A DNA stretch of 64,000 nucleotides, taken from assembly GCA_947396885.1 (NCBI GenBank), contig OX377202.1, positions 106,886,198-106,950,197 on the forward strand, written 5' to 3'. Position numbers and translations under genes: made by a program. The notes under the pieces were generated by a model. It was not told the DNA's origin and searched no databases. It saw only the letters and a list, made by a program, of their open reading frames with translations. This document shows, one piece after another, positions 21,040 to 31,353 of the stretch (position 1 is its first letter; every line of letters begins with the position of its first letter). Source of the DNA: Heligmosomoides polygyrus polygyrus. Its lineage: Eukaryota; Nematoda; Chromadorea; Rhabditida; Heligmosomidae.

Positions 21040-21186
21040 ATACAGAGCCCAACACTCAGCGAACACACGAGCTGGCGCCGAAGGTAGTCTTGATAATCTA
21101 AGAGCCCTCAGTTCGTCTTATGCTCCTGTTGCTGTGAACCTTTGGAAGTACCTGCGAATGGGGAAAGCTTGTAGCCGTTTTTCCAG
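21040..21186 (+). CDS. Possible internal exon, function unknown
   Basis: Bounded by a TGTTTTCAG acceptor and an AG/GTATAA donor. The frame reads YRAQHSANTRAGAEGSLDNL then RALSSSYAPVAVNLWKYLRM and GKACSRFS. A competing minus-strand frame exists over the same bases, so strand and reality are uncertain. Confidence 0.25.
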
Positions 21187-22043
21187 GTATAATATATTTG
21201 ACGTTACGTTTATGAGTAGAACACAAATGCAACAAAGCCCAAAATTGTATGAACAAAAGTTCAAGGTCTCAAAGAATGAGCAAATCTATTGAACCGTTGA
21301 AATGTTCGAGATGTGAAATGCTAGATGCACACAGCAAAAGTGTCACCCGCTAAAGGTTATAGTTGCGTTTTCCATTACATTCATCGAAAAGACACGGGTA
21401 ATGTAATTGGAAGACGGTGATGTGACAGTTGATTATGTAGTGCAGATCTCGCAGCTGAAGACAAGAACGGCAAAATCAGATCTTAGGCAGAATGTATAGT
21501 CGTGAAGCACTATGCTTCAGTCGCTGTCGCTCTTGTCGCTGCTGTCGCGAAGTATGAACAAGCCCTAAGGGCGGCTGGTGCTGCCGTCACGTTTTCACAC
21601 CTAATCTACGGGGTTGGGTCTCAGCCAGTATCGTTGGACTTCTTCGTCGACGGCCGTCCCATTCTATTAATTGTGTTGTCGTGTTCCGTTAACGTACGCG
21701 GTTCCTTTCTCCTGACGTGTCGTTATTGATGTTTATCCTGTGTCGCTGAAGTAAAGGTTTTATATCAGATCTGTGATTGATTGCCCGTGTGCGTTGCTCG
21801 GTCCACAACTGACAAGAGAACCAATAATTGGTGTCATTTGTCGACTTGTTTCAAGAAAGATCATATCTAAGTAATGTTTTGCTAACACACCGTTTAAGCA
21901 GCTATATTGATAACAATCTTGCCATGTTTTTAGCAAGCTTTATGTACGCACTACCAGCTCTATATGAAAAAGAATTCACATATAAACCTGGTTTTGGGCG
22001 GTTTAATGTGATCTTTAGTAGAGCCTCTAGTGGGCGGCGGCCT
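21187..22043. other. No gene; contains a truncated family B foldback
   Basis: 21515-21570 matches the right arm of foldback family B (GTCGCTGCTGTCGCGAAGTA). The remainder shows nothing I can identify. Confidence 0.5.
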
Positions 22044-22444
22044 TTAGGACGAGTTTATACTCCCATCGCCGGGCGACCCCATTCGAGCGGAGCGATGCGT
22101 CCCATCGTGTCGCGCTGTTTGGGACGGCGATGAGAACTGAACAGTGGGGACGGGGTCACACGATTAAACACGATTGCGGACATTACGCACGATTACGTAC
22201 TACGGCCAAGTGAGAATCTACACTGCGAAGATTAGCTGAGCAGCAATACCGCGCCCCAATCCAGCGCGTCGCATCGCGCCCATTTTGAGAGCGAAACTAT
22301 CCGACGCTGAGCGGCGCGATTGGCCGCCGGTTCATGCGATTCATTCCGGCAGGCTGGTGTCGACGCTGAGCTACGCGATCAATCAATTTGGCTACAATGC
22401 ATAGCTATCGTTTCGCTCGGTGTCGAAATATAAACGAGGCCTTA
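22044..22444. repeat. Long foldback of family A type
   Basis: TTAGGACGAGTTTATACTCC at the left and TCGAAATATAAACGAGGCCT at the right are the family A ends, here about 400 bp apart. The enlarged interior has a second GCGCGATTGGCCGCCGG region. Confidence 0.7.
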
Positions 22445-22446
22445 AG

Positions 22447-22808
22447 GCTCCCGCAGACTTCTGCGGCGTTGCCGCTGCCCTATCCTTCATCATAGGGCGA
22501 GGACGCAGAGCTCGCCGCCAGCGTCGCCGTCCAGCGGTGCCGCTGGAGCGGCACCGCCGAAAATGATTTGAATCATACGAGACGGCGCCACTCCAGCGGC
22601 GCCGGAAGAGTCTGTCTGTGCTTTGCCCTTTCGCGGCAGAGCGAAAAGGGGCGCGTCACCAATTGGTCCCAACTAGAAAGACTACAGTACCTCGCCGTTG
22701 CCGCTGAGCGGCGCTGCTGGCCTGCCGCAGCCGCCGTTGAGCGGCGTGACTCATCGATTTCGCCGTCCGCCGCCCGCCGCTGGGCGCAGAAGTCTGGGGG
22801 GGAGGGGG
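22447..22808. repeat. GC-rich inverted-repeat element
   Basis: The ends CCCGCAGACTTCTGCG and GCGCAGAAGTCTGGGGG are inverted. Inside, repeated GCCGCTGAGCGGC and CCAGCGGCGCC units form many local palindromes. Confidence 0.65.
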
Positions 22809-22825
22809 CTTTAACGAGCGTTCAG

Positions 22826-23085
22826 TGTGCATGCGACGCGCGACGCGATGTAATGATAGGCTTCCATATTGCGCGACGCGATGAATCAATATGGGGTCTC
22901 ACATTAGGCCACAATCACATTAGGCCTTTGTCATACCATCGCTCACCCCGAGCGACGCCTAATGATATGCTCCCATATCGATCGGGCGGCGCGATGGAAT
23001 CGATATGGGTGCGTATCATTAGGCGTCACTCGGGGTGAGCGATGGTATGACAAAGGCCTTACGTCGCGCATCGCGTGCATACTAG
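22826..23085. repeat. Palindrome nested within a palindrome
   Basis: The outer arms are TGTGCATGCGACGCGCGACG at about 22826 and CGTCGCGCATCGCGTGCATA at about 23063. The inner arms are AGGCCTTTGTCATACCATCG and its exact complement CGATGGTATGACAAAGGCCT, enclosing CGAGCGACGCCTAATGATA and its complement. Confidence 0.8.
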
Positions 23086-23090
23086 AGAGG

Positions 23091-23405
23091 CCCATTCACA
23101 CTGCTACGACAGCGGCACGCGGCAAGTGGGGCGGCGGCCACCTCAGCGACATCTGGCGGAGGCGTAGCGGTCGTTTTGGTAGAGCAGACTGTTACGCAGT
23201 CGAGGCATCGAGACCGACGTCCTCGTGCATGCCGCGCCACCAGGAATGATTTGAGCGATTCCATCCAGCGGCCGCCACGGTTGCCACAAGACTCTACATG
23301 ACCCCCCCCCCTGTGGCACGTGTTGCAGTGCCGCGCCGCGGCCTTCGCAGCCCTGTGCTTCATCATTGCCGCGACGCGCTGTCGCAGTAGTGTGAATGGG
23401 GCTTA
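23091..23405. repeat. Foldback element, GC-rich
   Basis: GGCCCATTCACACTGCTACG at the left and GTCGCAGTAGTGTGAATGGG at the right are inverted ends. GCCGCGGC-rich DNA lies between. Confidence 0.75.
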
Positions 23406-23439
23406 ACCTCTCCCTTACAGCCCAAATCGGCAATGTGTC

Positions 23440-23570
23440 ACCTATCTTACGTAAAAATACTCCCACGTGCAATTAAAAAAATCTTCTCGCACACTGCGCA
23501 CTGTCGCCATCTCATCAGCACACGAGGGCGTGAGGTCACCATCTTCACAGATGGTGAGTGGAATGGTAGG
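23440..23570 (+). CDS. Possible conserved segment, inverted homologue at 24.7-24.8 kb
   Basis: The frame from 23467 reads QLKKSSRTLRTVAISSAHEG. The minus-strand frame near 24815-24700 reads QFKKSSRALRTVASLSAHDN. The DNA match is about 75% by eye, with the shared residues K-K-S-S-R, L-R-T-V-A and S-A-H. This could be a duplicated exon or the untranslated tail of a repeat. A (TTTA)n run at 23593-23625 follows. Confidence 0.3.
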
Positions 23571-23592
23571 AGAGGTTTCTCATGACGACCGC

Positions 23593-23625
23593 ATCAGTGT
23601 CTTTATTTATTTATTTATTTATTTA
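23593..23625. repeat. (TTTA)n microsatellite
   Basis: Uninterrupted TTTATTTATTTATTTATTTA. On the minus strand it resembles the AATAAATAAA tail of non-LTR elements. Confidence 0.85.
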
Positions 23626-23869
23626 TTTCTACACAACGTGCGCCATAAAGAACAATGGTGAAGCAAGTGAAGCGTATTATCAGTATGCACTGCAACTTTG
23701 GTAGGGCCTAGTGTTTTGCAGTAATTCAAAAGCCTAAGTACAAGGAGACTACAATCACAAATAAACGTGTAATGAGACTAAAAAGTAGAGTATGAATTAG
23801 ATGAAAGGAATTTAAGCAAATAACTTTATTGAAATCTTGGATGCAGTGATCGGTTTGGCGAACAGTATA

Positions 23870-24185
23870 ACTATGGCGTGCGTGATTCCATAAATCACTT
23901 TCGAGCAGCTAGACAGAAGGAAGCACCTAGGAGTCCGATCTTAATTCCGGTCATACCTAAGCCTTCATTACGCTTCCATTCGAGGTTGCTTCCATAGTAA
24001 CTGAGATAATCGAACTGAACTTGCAATAGTACATTGTATCAATGTCAAGATTAAAGCTATATATACATTATATTTAAAGAAAACACAAATGTAAGATTAG
24101 TGTATTGCATAGGCTCCTCTGTACTTGAACGTTGAGTAACAGCCGCCAACGTCAAGAACAAAAACAGAGCAGGCATAATGGCTCA
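23870..24185 (-). CDS. Unrecognised small protein, copy 2 of a paralogous pair
   Basis: On the minus strand an ATG at about 24178 starts MPALFLFLTLAAVTQRSSTE, a plausible signal peptide. A downstream frame, about 24028-23911, reads LQVQFDYLSYYGSNLEWKRN then EGLGMTGIKIGLLGASFCLA and ends AARK-stop. AATAAA follows about 60 nt later (near 23834). Gap-free alignment with 14917-15085 and the shared stop favour coding. The splice between the two parts is unclear: a TGA lies in frame just upstream of the second part and I cannot place a phase-correct acceptor. Confidence 0.4.
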
Positions 24186-24362
24186 ATAAGCATGACTAAA
24201 GTAACACAAACAGGTATTCGATCATAGTAACCACGGCACTACATCTCAGGAAACTTTCGAAAGCTAATCGATGCGCGCTGAACCAATTCTATACTAGCAG
24301 CCTAGCGACACGAACAGGTTTGGCACAAGTAGTTTGGAGCGCATCCCAGAGTTCCGTCCTTT

Positions 24363-24506
24363 GCATAAGGACTCGTTTATACTTGCGCAGCCATGCGGCA
24401 CGGCGCGATGGTCGCCATAGATATCGATTTTGCGCGCCGCCGGGTCGATATCTATTCCGCCTATGGTGCCGCGCCGCGCAGCGGCGCAACTAAACAGGGG
24501 CTAAGG
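24363..24506. repeat. Foldback family A', TTTATACTTGCGC subtype
   Basis: The left end GTTTATACTTGCGCAGCC and right end GCGGCGCAACTAAACAGGGG are inverted, around CGCCATAGATATCGATTTTG and its complement. The closest relative is 60511-60646. Confidence 0.75.
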
Positions 24507-25431
24507 CGAGTAATGCCGAGTAATGCGATTGGCCGCGCGGAACTCCAAATTTGACGCGCTGCTGCGCGATTGAAGCAAAAAAAGGGACTATCATCAACGT
24601 TTAATCAAATTAGTCGATTTCAAAGCCACGCTCCTTGAATCATTTCGCGAAGCAAAAGGTTAGCAATGTGTGTGAAGGTAACGCTACCTCACTGCTCCCG
24701 GGTAAATAGCGCGCTTCATTCAGCATATGTAAAGGTGGTGACATGACATTATCGTGCGCTGATAACGAAGCCACAGTACGCAGAGCGCGGGAAGATTTTT
24801 TGAATTGCACGAGGGGTGCTTCTACGTGCCTTCTGTCGACTACGTGAGGGTTGACAATAGGTGAAGCTGAACTGATTACTAAGACCAACGGCGAGTCCCT
24901 CGACAATTATGTGATGAGCGAGTGAACACCTTCTCAGAACGTGTTCCCGATTATCTAATGAGGACAATGGGGCATAGTGTTCACTGCGCTTGTGCACTCA
25001 ACTAAGCGACTGAACTAACGTGTTCAACAATCTGCTTTAGACTGAGGTCTACTTCATTAACAACGCTCTCTGCGTTCTGCTTCGGGCAAGCATGCATCAA
25101 CAAACACGCTGTTGAACTGACACCTCGGCGTTCCGCGAAGAGATATTAGTAGACGTAGTTCTGCCGTCAGTCAAAATAATGACAGCAATAAGGGGATGTT
25201 GTTGCATGTGCGCCAAAATAACATGTTCTTATCTCTATGCCAAAATAGCGAAGTGTTCCTTGGAATAAAAATTCAAGAAAGAAACCTGATACTCTAGAAC
25301 TATCTATATAAACACCTTGGACTACAGACACTTTCATGTGGACAACGACAAAGGACTTATAATGGTTCACAAAGTTCTACATGGATTCTGTACACCTGAT
25401 AAACGTGAATTCTTAATGGTCAGACCATCTA
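24507..25431. other. No gene recognised apart from the 24.7 kb homologous segment
   Basis: Includes the minus-strand partner of 23440-23570 (about 24690-24830). The remainder up to the mariner shows no exon signals I trust. Confidence 0.45.
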
Positions 25432-26313
25432 TTAGGTCGTTACCTAGGTTCTGTCGTTTTTTGATCTCTAACTTCAAGTGTAAGTATCTCGGCTCAAATA
25501 AAACTTTATTAGGCGAAATAAGAACCGTTACAATCTACACATCTTTGCCTAAGAGATACTGATGTATTTATTCAAGTAGCGCAGCAGTGTTTGAGAATAG
25601 ATTCGCCCTTCGAGCTCGCTGTTTGCAAGTGTCGTCAGCGCTCCTTCTACGCAACAAAAACGACCCGTTTCTGGAGCTAATTGTGACTTGTGACAAAAAA
25701 TGAATTGTCTTTCGAAGTGCTCAATGGTTGGATATTGACGAAGCACTTAAACACTGTTCAAAGCCGAGTATGCACCAGGAAAAGGTGATGGTGACCATTT
25801 GGTGGTGTGCCACCGGTTTAATCCACTATAGCGTTCTCAAACCTGGTGAAACAATCACGACGGAAAAGAACTGTCAGAAACTGGACGAGGTGCACAAGAA
25901 GCTCCAGCAAATCTACCCAGCGCTGATACAGAAGGGGACCGATACTTTTGCGCGACAACGCTAGGCGGCACGTATCGATGATCACCAGGCAGAAGCTCCA
26001 TTCTTTGGGATACGAAACACTCGACCATCCACCGTATTATCGTCTACAGACTACCATTTTTTCGAACATCGCGACGGCTTCCTTCGCGGAAAATAATTCA
26101 GGAACCGACATGATGCAGAATATGCTCTCGAAGAATTCATCGCTTCTAGATCTCCGGAGTTCTACGCTGCTAAAATAAATAAACTAGTATCTCGTTGGCA
26201 AAGAGTGTATATTGTAATGGTTTTTATTTCGACTAATAAAGTTATGTTTGCGCCAAGATATTTACATTTAAAGTTGGAGGTCAAAAAACGACAGAACATA
26301 GGTAACGACCTAA
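25432..26313 (+). mobile_element. Mariner transposon, internally deleted (882 bp)
   Basis: Terminal inverted repeats of about 33 bp (TTAGGTCGTTACCTAGGTTC..) match with one difference, and TA dinucleotides flank both ends (25430-25431, 26314-26315), as expected for mariner target duplication. A full mariner is about 1.3 kb. The N-terminal DNA-binding half of the transposase is missing, so the copy is internally deleted but keeps both ends and could be mobilised in trans. Confidence 0.92.
25633..26178 (+). pseudogene. Mariner transposase, catalytic part, broken
   Basis: The frame pieces read RNKNDPFLELIVTCDKK-stop (first catalytic Asp region, Trp lost to a stop), then AQWLDIDEALKHCSKP, KVMVTIWWCATGLIHYSVLK, PGETITTEKNCQKLDEVHKK, then after a frameshift RDNARRHVSMITRQKLHSLG (second Asp), then a degraded HPPY region where the third Asp motif should be, and a C-terminal tail. 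Order and wording match the Hsmar1/cecropia-type mariner transposases. The HTH domain is absent. Not functional. Confidence 0.9.
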
Positions 26314-26339
26314 TAGAACCCGAGGTGAGGACATAACTC

Positions 26340-26420
26340 CATCAAATACTAAAAAACTTCAATTTATTTATTTGTTTATGCGCCAAAGGGCGCGCTAGTA
26401 CAACAATACATTACAGCAAC
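26340..26420 (-). repeat. Non-LTR 3' tail, minus orientation
   Basis: TTTATTTATTTGTTTATGCG then CCAAAGGGCGCGCTAGTACA. On the minus strand this is a GTACTAGCGCGCCCTTTGGC sequence followed by an AAACAAATAAATAAA tail, typical of LINE or SINE ends. The body upstream (26421-26650) is not recognised. Confidence 0.5.
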
Positions 26421-27124
26421 AAAGAACAGTAGGGAAACTCTTGACTCAAGCAAACTCAATAGCAGACACATCAAATTCAAAAAAGGTCGAACTAGAGAGA
26501 AAGCTAATACAAAACTGAAGAACATATGCATTCCGAGCGCTCATTAATAATGTACATTTTATAGAAGGGAACTGCAGGGATTGGTCACGATCAATGGCAA
26601 AAGAAAGCAATAGAATTAGCATATGCATTTTCCAGCAATAAAAGTCTGACAATGAGAGACATCCAAAGGCTGACAGCCCATACCAAAGGATAAGAGATTG
26701 GTGGTGCCCTCCCGTGGTAAGGCTCCTAAGAGCTAATCAGCGAAAGAACGAAGCATAGCGATAACTGCTAATCTTGCCTGGCGGCCGGGCTGAGCCTAAG
26801 AGGTGCTGAGTGCCAGTGAGATGCTGAGTTGGTGGATTTTAAAGGCATAGCATGTACGGCTTAGGTTAGAAGAGAAAGCCATTAAATTAATTTACCCTAG
26901 CTCCCGTGCAATTTGCCTAGCTGCGCCTTGAATATAGGATAAAAAAACCGAAAACAGCAGAAGCAGTTTAGGGCTTTATGAATTTTTAAGGGTTTTTATT
27001 AGTTTATTATTTTTAAGATTTTACGGTTTTATGTATTTTTTAATGAATTGTATTAACTTATTATCTTTATTATTTCATTATTTTATTTTTATTTTTTATT
27101 TTCATAGGTTTTACATATTTTTTA
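26421..27124. other. No gene recognised
   Basis: 26421-26930 is nondescript. 26960-27124 is TTTTTATTAT-rich low-complexity DNA. Confidence 0.45.
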
Positions 27125-27390
27125 AGAATTCATTCAAATAATGTTGACGAATGCGCAAACAGCAGATTCCCACTCAGATCGGTCAACTTCGGACAAAAAT
27201 CAGTAAAATCGATAAATAATGGTCAACCAATCGATTATTTTCATATTTTACTTCTATGTTCTATTTTCATGTTTTCATGGTTTTCAGTAAGAATTCATTC
27301 AAATACTGTTGACGATTGCGCAAGCAGCAGATCACATTAAAATCGGTCAAATCCGGACAAAATACCGATAAAATCGATAAATAGTGGCCA
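27125..27390 (+). repeat. Tandem duplication, 165-bp period
   Basis: AGAATTCATTCAAATAATGT at 27125 recurs at 27290. Each copy continues with GTTGACGA.TGCGCAA.CAGC and TCCGGACAAAATACCGATAA-like sequence. Confidence 0.75.
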
Positions 27391-27617
27391 AGTGGTCCAC
27401 GTTGTTGACTCTCTATGAAGCCTGTACATCAGTCAAAATATTCTTAGATTCCCACCTGAAGTGCTCAATTCTAGATAATGCCGAACGAGGTATAAAGTCT
27501 ACTAACCAAGAGGCTGCTAGACATAGTCGGTTGGATAAACGAACAGACGGACAGACGCACAGATGGACATGCAGACGAGTTAGCACTTTTAGATACGGTA
27601 GGAAAACCGGACAACTC

Positions 27618-27757
27618 TAAAGGCCCGTTTATACTTCCGACGCCGAGCGATGCGACGCCGCGTATTGTAGCCACATTGATCGGGCGACGCGATCGATTAA
27701 TTCGATCATTATACATGCCGCCGCGTCACTTGGCGTCGGAAGTATAAAAGGTGCTTA
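27618..27757. repeat. Foldback family A copy
   Basis: AGGCCCGTTTATACTTCCGA is mirrored by TCGGAAGTATAAAAGGTGCT, with ATTGATCGGGCGACGCGATC inside. Confidence 0.85.
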
Positions 27758-27861
27758 GAAAAGCGCTGAAAAACAACCAGGATGCAGAAGAATTAGCATG
27801 GCCTTCAGAAGCTTCGGTTGTGCTAGCAAAAAAAGAAAGAGAAGTTCGGTAAAATGTGAGG

Positions 27862-28034
27862 TCGTTAATGTGGACTACATAAAAAGGTGGAAACGCGGCA
27901 GTCAATCACAGTGCCGACCCCACAAGCATTCAATTACCACGCACGTCACTTTCAGATGGTACGCTGGTTCGACGCGGTCTAATGAATCCCATGCGATCCA
28001 GTCTTGGATGTAGGCCACATTAACGACTTGTACC
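27862..28034. repeat. Foldback family D copy
   Basis: GTCGTTAATGTGGACTACAT at the left and ATGTAGGCCACATTAACGAC at the right are inverted ends; same family as 12186-12354. Confidence 0.75.
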
Positions 28035-28619
28035 AAATTTTCTCACTAATAGTACGAGTGATATTTGATCGGTTTTTTATAGAACAATTTTTTAGACGAA
28101 CTCAGTCAAGCCGTATCCTTCGCAATTCGAAACTGCGTGATGCCCACGGGAAATCGGATTCGGAATTCAATTAAGCCACCGTTTAGCACAACACTTTCGC
28201 CAGCTTATTTCTAATTTCCGTCCAATCACAGTTGAAATTGCATGAGCCTTTTATTAATTTGCTGGCTTCTTTCCAAAACCCTACGAACCTATATTGTTCC
28301 GTACCATTGCACGAATCTGGGGAACGGGGCGCCACTAAATGCTGCGAAAGTTCTAATTTTTTTTCGCATATTTTGAAAGAATTGGTATTGACCTGGGATT
28401 TTGCTTTTTTACAGGGTGAAAAGAGAGACAGCAGAAAGCAGTTGAGAAGATAACGGTCACCGTCGGCTGTTACGCATTACCTTCGCAGGGTAAAAACTAA
28501 CCATAAAATTGAAAAATCGATATTATACGACCAATGCCGATTACCTGCTCGGTGTGGTTTATTTGTTGTGAGACACCACAGACGTGTGACTTTCACAGAA
28601 AGCAGTCAATTCAAATGTT
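28035..28619. other. No gene recognised
   Basis: Mixed sequence with no convincing exon or repeat match in this window. Confidence 0.4.
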
Positions 28620-29235
28620 TGATTTTGGACAGCAATATCGATCGATATTGATGGGCCAAACGAATTTCATCGCTGCTACATTCAATAACATCAGCCGATA
28701 TTGAATAATCCAGCATACTGTAAAATTAACCTCCGTTTAGTTACTGGGAAGCTTGTTCACCGGTCATCAAATAGGCATCAACTGATTCTCAAATCTAATG
28801 TCTAACTATAGCCAGTTAGGACCTGTTCATATTTCGCGACAGCAGCGACAAGAGCGACGAGAGCGCAGCGTGCGCGGCTTGCGCAGCACGCGGAACTATG
28901 AACAGGTGACTACAGCGGCAAGAGCGACTGGAGCGAGAGCAACTCGAGTATGAACACTTTTCGGTGGCGCGCGCTCGGTTTTAATCGATTTGCATGTTTT
29001 CCACGGGCGACGAGTCGCTCTTATCGTTAAGTATGAACGGGCGCAAATGCCGATCGCTATTGATTGGCTCAGCGTATTATACGTCCCGATATTACACAAA
29101 TCAATCGATATTAATTCATCGACCATACTGCATTCTTTACTACTTGTTGGGAAAATTGTTCACCTGTCATTATGCTCTCAACAATTGATCAACTGGCAAA
29201 GGTACGACAACAGGCTATTCCAGCAGCCATTAATT
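28620..29235 (+). repeat. Array family R units interrupted by foldback B
   Basis: ATCGATCGATATTGATGGGC (28638), TTACTGGGAAGCTTGTTCAC (28741) and TACTTGTTGGGAAAATTGTT (29140) followed by CATTAATTTCGCGCATATAC are R-type units. Foldback B at 28816-29043 has inserted between them. Confidence 0.6.
28816..29043. repeat. Foldback family B copy
   Basis: TAGGACCTGTTCATATTTCG and TTAAGTATGAACGGGC are the ends. The interior has GCGACAAGAGCGACGAGAGC and a TTAATCGATTTGCATG block, as in 3641-3811. Confidence 0.8.
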
Positions 29236-29433
29236 TCGCGCATATACATAGGCCGAAAGACAAAAAGGGGTCTGGTGTGATATGCCCATTCATGTAAAAC
29301 AGGATTTTTCAGATACTGTAAGAAAGAAAAAATATTAATCAATATACATTGATTAGCAAAAAGTGAAGTATTGATTGCTTTTTTTTGTAAAGTCTGGGAT
29401 AGAAAGTTGCTGTTTGGATGCCCCGGTTCTCTG

Positions 29434-29567
29434 TAAGGCCTATACTTCCGACACCGAGCGACGCGACGGCATGTATAGTGGCTAAATTGATCGATCGTGT
29501 CGTTAAATCAATACGGTCACCATACATGGCGTCGTGTCGCTCGGCGTCGAAGTATAAACGGGGCCTA
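29434..29567. repeat. Foldback family A copy
   Basis: TAAGGCCTATACTTCCGACA is mirrored by GTCGAAGTATAAACGGGGCC. The left end has lost the CCGTT segment. Confidence 0.8.
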
Positions 29568-29601
29568 AGAAGCCTTCCCTATGAGTCAAGAATGTACTTA
29601 C

Positions 29602-29783
29602 TGTCTGCCCGCGCGATGATCTGGGAGTCTGCTCAAAATTCTCTGTCTTTTGCAGACTTCTTCATCCAGAAAAACCGGCACTCGCGATTTCATGGCTTTC
29701 GGAAGTTTTCCTCACTTGACCACGAGTACAGCCTACCTATCCTCACAGTGTGGATTGCAGCCCTTGTTCATTCTCTACTCTAG
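29602..29783. other. Possible exon, strand unresolved
   Basis: On minus, an ATG at 29693 opens MKSRVPVFLDEEVCKRQRIL then SRLPDHRAGR, ending at a perfect GTAAGTAC donor (29601). On plus, a TTTTGCAG acceptor precedes DFFIQKNRHSRFHGFRKFSS and a hydrophobic LPILTVWIAALVHSLL tail ending in a stop. The donor makes minus slightly more attractive. No family is recognised. Confidence 0.25.
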
Positions 29784-29952
29784 TACTATCCGCTCCGCTG
29801 CTGTTGTATTTTTTTGAGACGTCATCCCTTGTTGAAGTTTGAGTTGTACTTTATGGATAAACAGGGCAGTTTCTAAAAAGTTTCGATTGTTCACAAAAAG
29901 AACGTTGAACCATCATACCAAACACCTCTCATAAAACAATTACAGTCAACGT

Positions 29953-30242
29953 TGTCGACCCGCTGGGATGGCCGGAGAACACGTTCGCTTGGAAGACGGT
30001 TTTATTTCCGGCCGCTTGGGGCCAAGACAGACGTTGAATGAATGACTCATCAGCGGGGACGCCTTATATAGGCTTCGGCTTACGGTAGCGCGGGAAACGT
30101 TCGCGCGGGGACCTCTAGCATACGAAATTCGAAAGTACAATAGACAACTGGTACCAGCGATCAATACTAGGCATGGAACGTCTCTACTACAACACACAGA
30201 GCTAGACATAAGATCACTCCTTGACATTACGGTATAGCGACA
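29953..30242 (-). mobile_element. Candidate solo LTR (290 bp)
   Basis: On the minus strand it begins TGTCGCTATACCG and ends GGGTCGACA, the TG..CA form of an LTR. A TATATAAGG TATA box (about 30070) and, roughly 75 nt further, AATAAAA (about 30000) make a promoter plus polyadenylation layout. No internal retroviral-like genes, primer-binding site or second LTR adjoin it. No clear target duplication is visible, so the exact ends are uncertain. Confidence 0.55.
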
Positions 30243-30555
30243 AATGAGTCGCTATTAAAATCTCCCGAGTCATATCTCCTAGCTGACTGTCCATAAATCC
30301 CAGGCTTTTCTAGGTTGATCACCTAAAACGTCTGTCCGCCCCTCACTGTAGCACAAACATAGCAATCCATTTGCCTCTACAGTCGCCTCTCGAGTCGTCT
30401 CTCGTATATTTCTTGCCCGCCCTAATTCTAGCCTGCCAAGTTCTTTCCTATTCGATAACTTTGCTGTCAAATATCTTTTGGCCATCCAACATACATTTCA
30501 CATCTACTACATCTTATTACTCGCTCGCTTTTAAATGTAAAATCATTGAGATAAA

Positions 30556-30577
30556 GGTTTAATTACCCAAGTTGCAG
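30556..30577 (+). ncRNA. Degenerate SL1-like sequence
   Basis: Matches SL1 at 20 of 22 positions (GGTTTAATTACCCAAGTT then GCAG). It is followed 25-50 nt later by a tRNA B-box-like CGTTCGAATCCGCGC. No Sm site seen. Confidence 0.5.
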
Positions 30578-31185
30578 GCTCAACACACACCATTATCGCA
30601 CAAGGTCCACACGTTCGAATCCGCGCGGCACTCTACAAAGAGGAAGTGGATTCTATAGGATCCTGAGAACCACCGACCAGAGGGCCTTCAAGGCTTCAAT
30701 AACCAACCGTGTCGCGGCAAGCACCAGCTGCCGCTAATTTTTCATGAGCTCTCACATGCGAGACCTCAGACGGACAAAAAAATAATGCATTCACAGTTCG
30801 CCTACAGTGTCTTCTTCCTTGAAAACAGAAAGTACAAGACGTCTCCTATGTATTCTAGAAGGAACGGCCTCGCGGTCTCAGTCTTGTTGAGCTCCTCCAT
30901 CCTGCTAATTCGCCTTTAGTTGTACAATTACGAATAAACGGATTATTAACTAATTTTGTGTCAGAGGCAACGGAAGCCCACACAAACCGCGATATTGGTG
31001 CATCGGTCTTGCATGGTACGGAAGGCAATGACTGCCAAAATTATCGATGAATAAGCCTGCATTCCAACATGGTGTTCACAGGAATACCAAAAGCAGTGGT
31101 TAAAAAGCAGCGTGACCGCATCGCTAGAAAGGAGCAAGCCAGGCTTCCGTCATCAAAAGCGGCGCAGCGACGAGGTGTTTCACTC
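30578..31185. other. No gene recognised
   Basis: Contains a tRNA-like B box (about 30612), then nondescript sequence. 31069-31185 may be a remnant of the LINE that follows (AVVKKQRDRIARKEQ frame). Confidence 0.4.
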
Positions 31186-31352
31186 TTAGGCCTCTGTTAT
31201 ACTCCCGTGGGATCACCCGCGGAACATCCGCGGACGAAGGGTGCACCGCAGATGGCGGGAGTGGCCGGGCGCGGCGATTGGCCAGGCAAGGGATCTCGGC
31301 GCGATTGACGCCCGTCCGCGGATGCTCCCGCGAAGTATAACTCAGGCCTCAG
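31186..31352. repeat. Foldback element inserted beside/into a LINE
   Basis: AGGCCTCTGTTATACTCCCG at the left and GCGAAGTATAACTCAGGCCT at the right, with CCCGCGGAACATCCGCGGAC and its complement inside. The CTGTTATACTCCCG ends make it a cousin of family A. Confidence 0.75.
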
Positions 31353-31353
31353 G

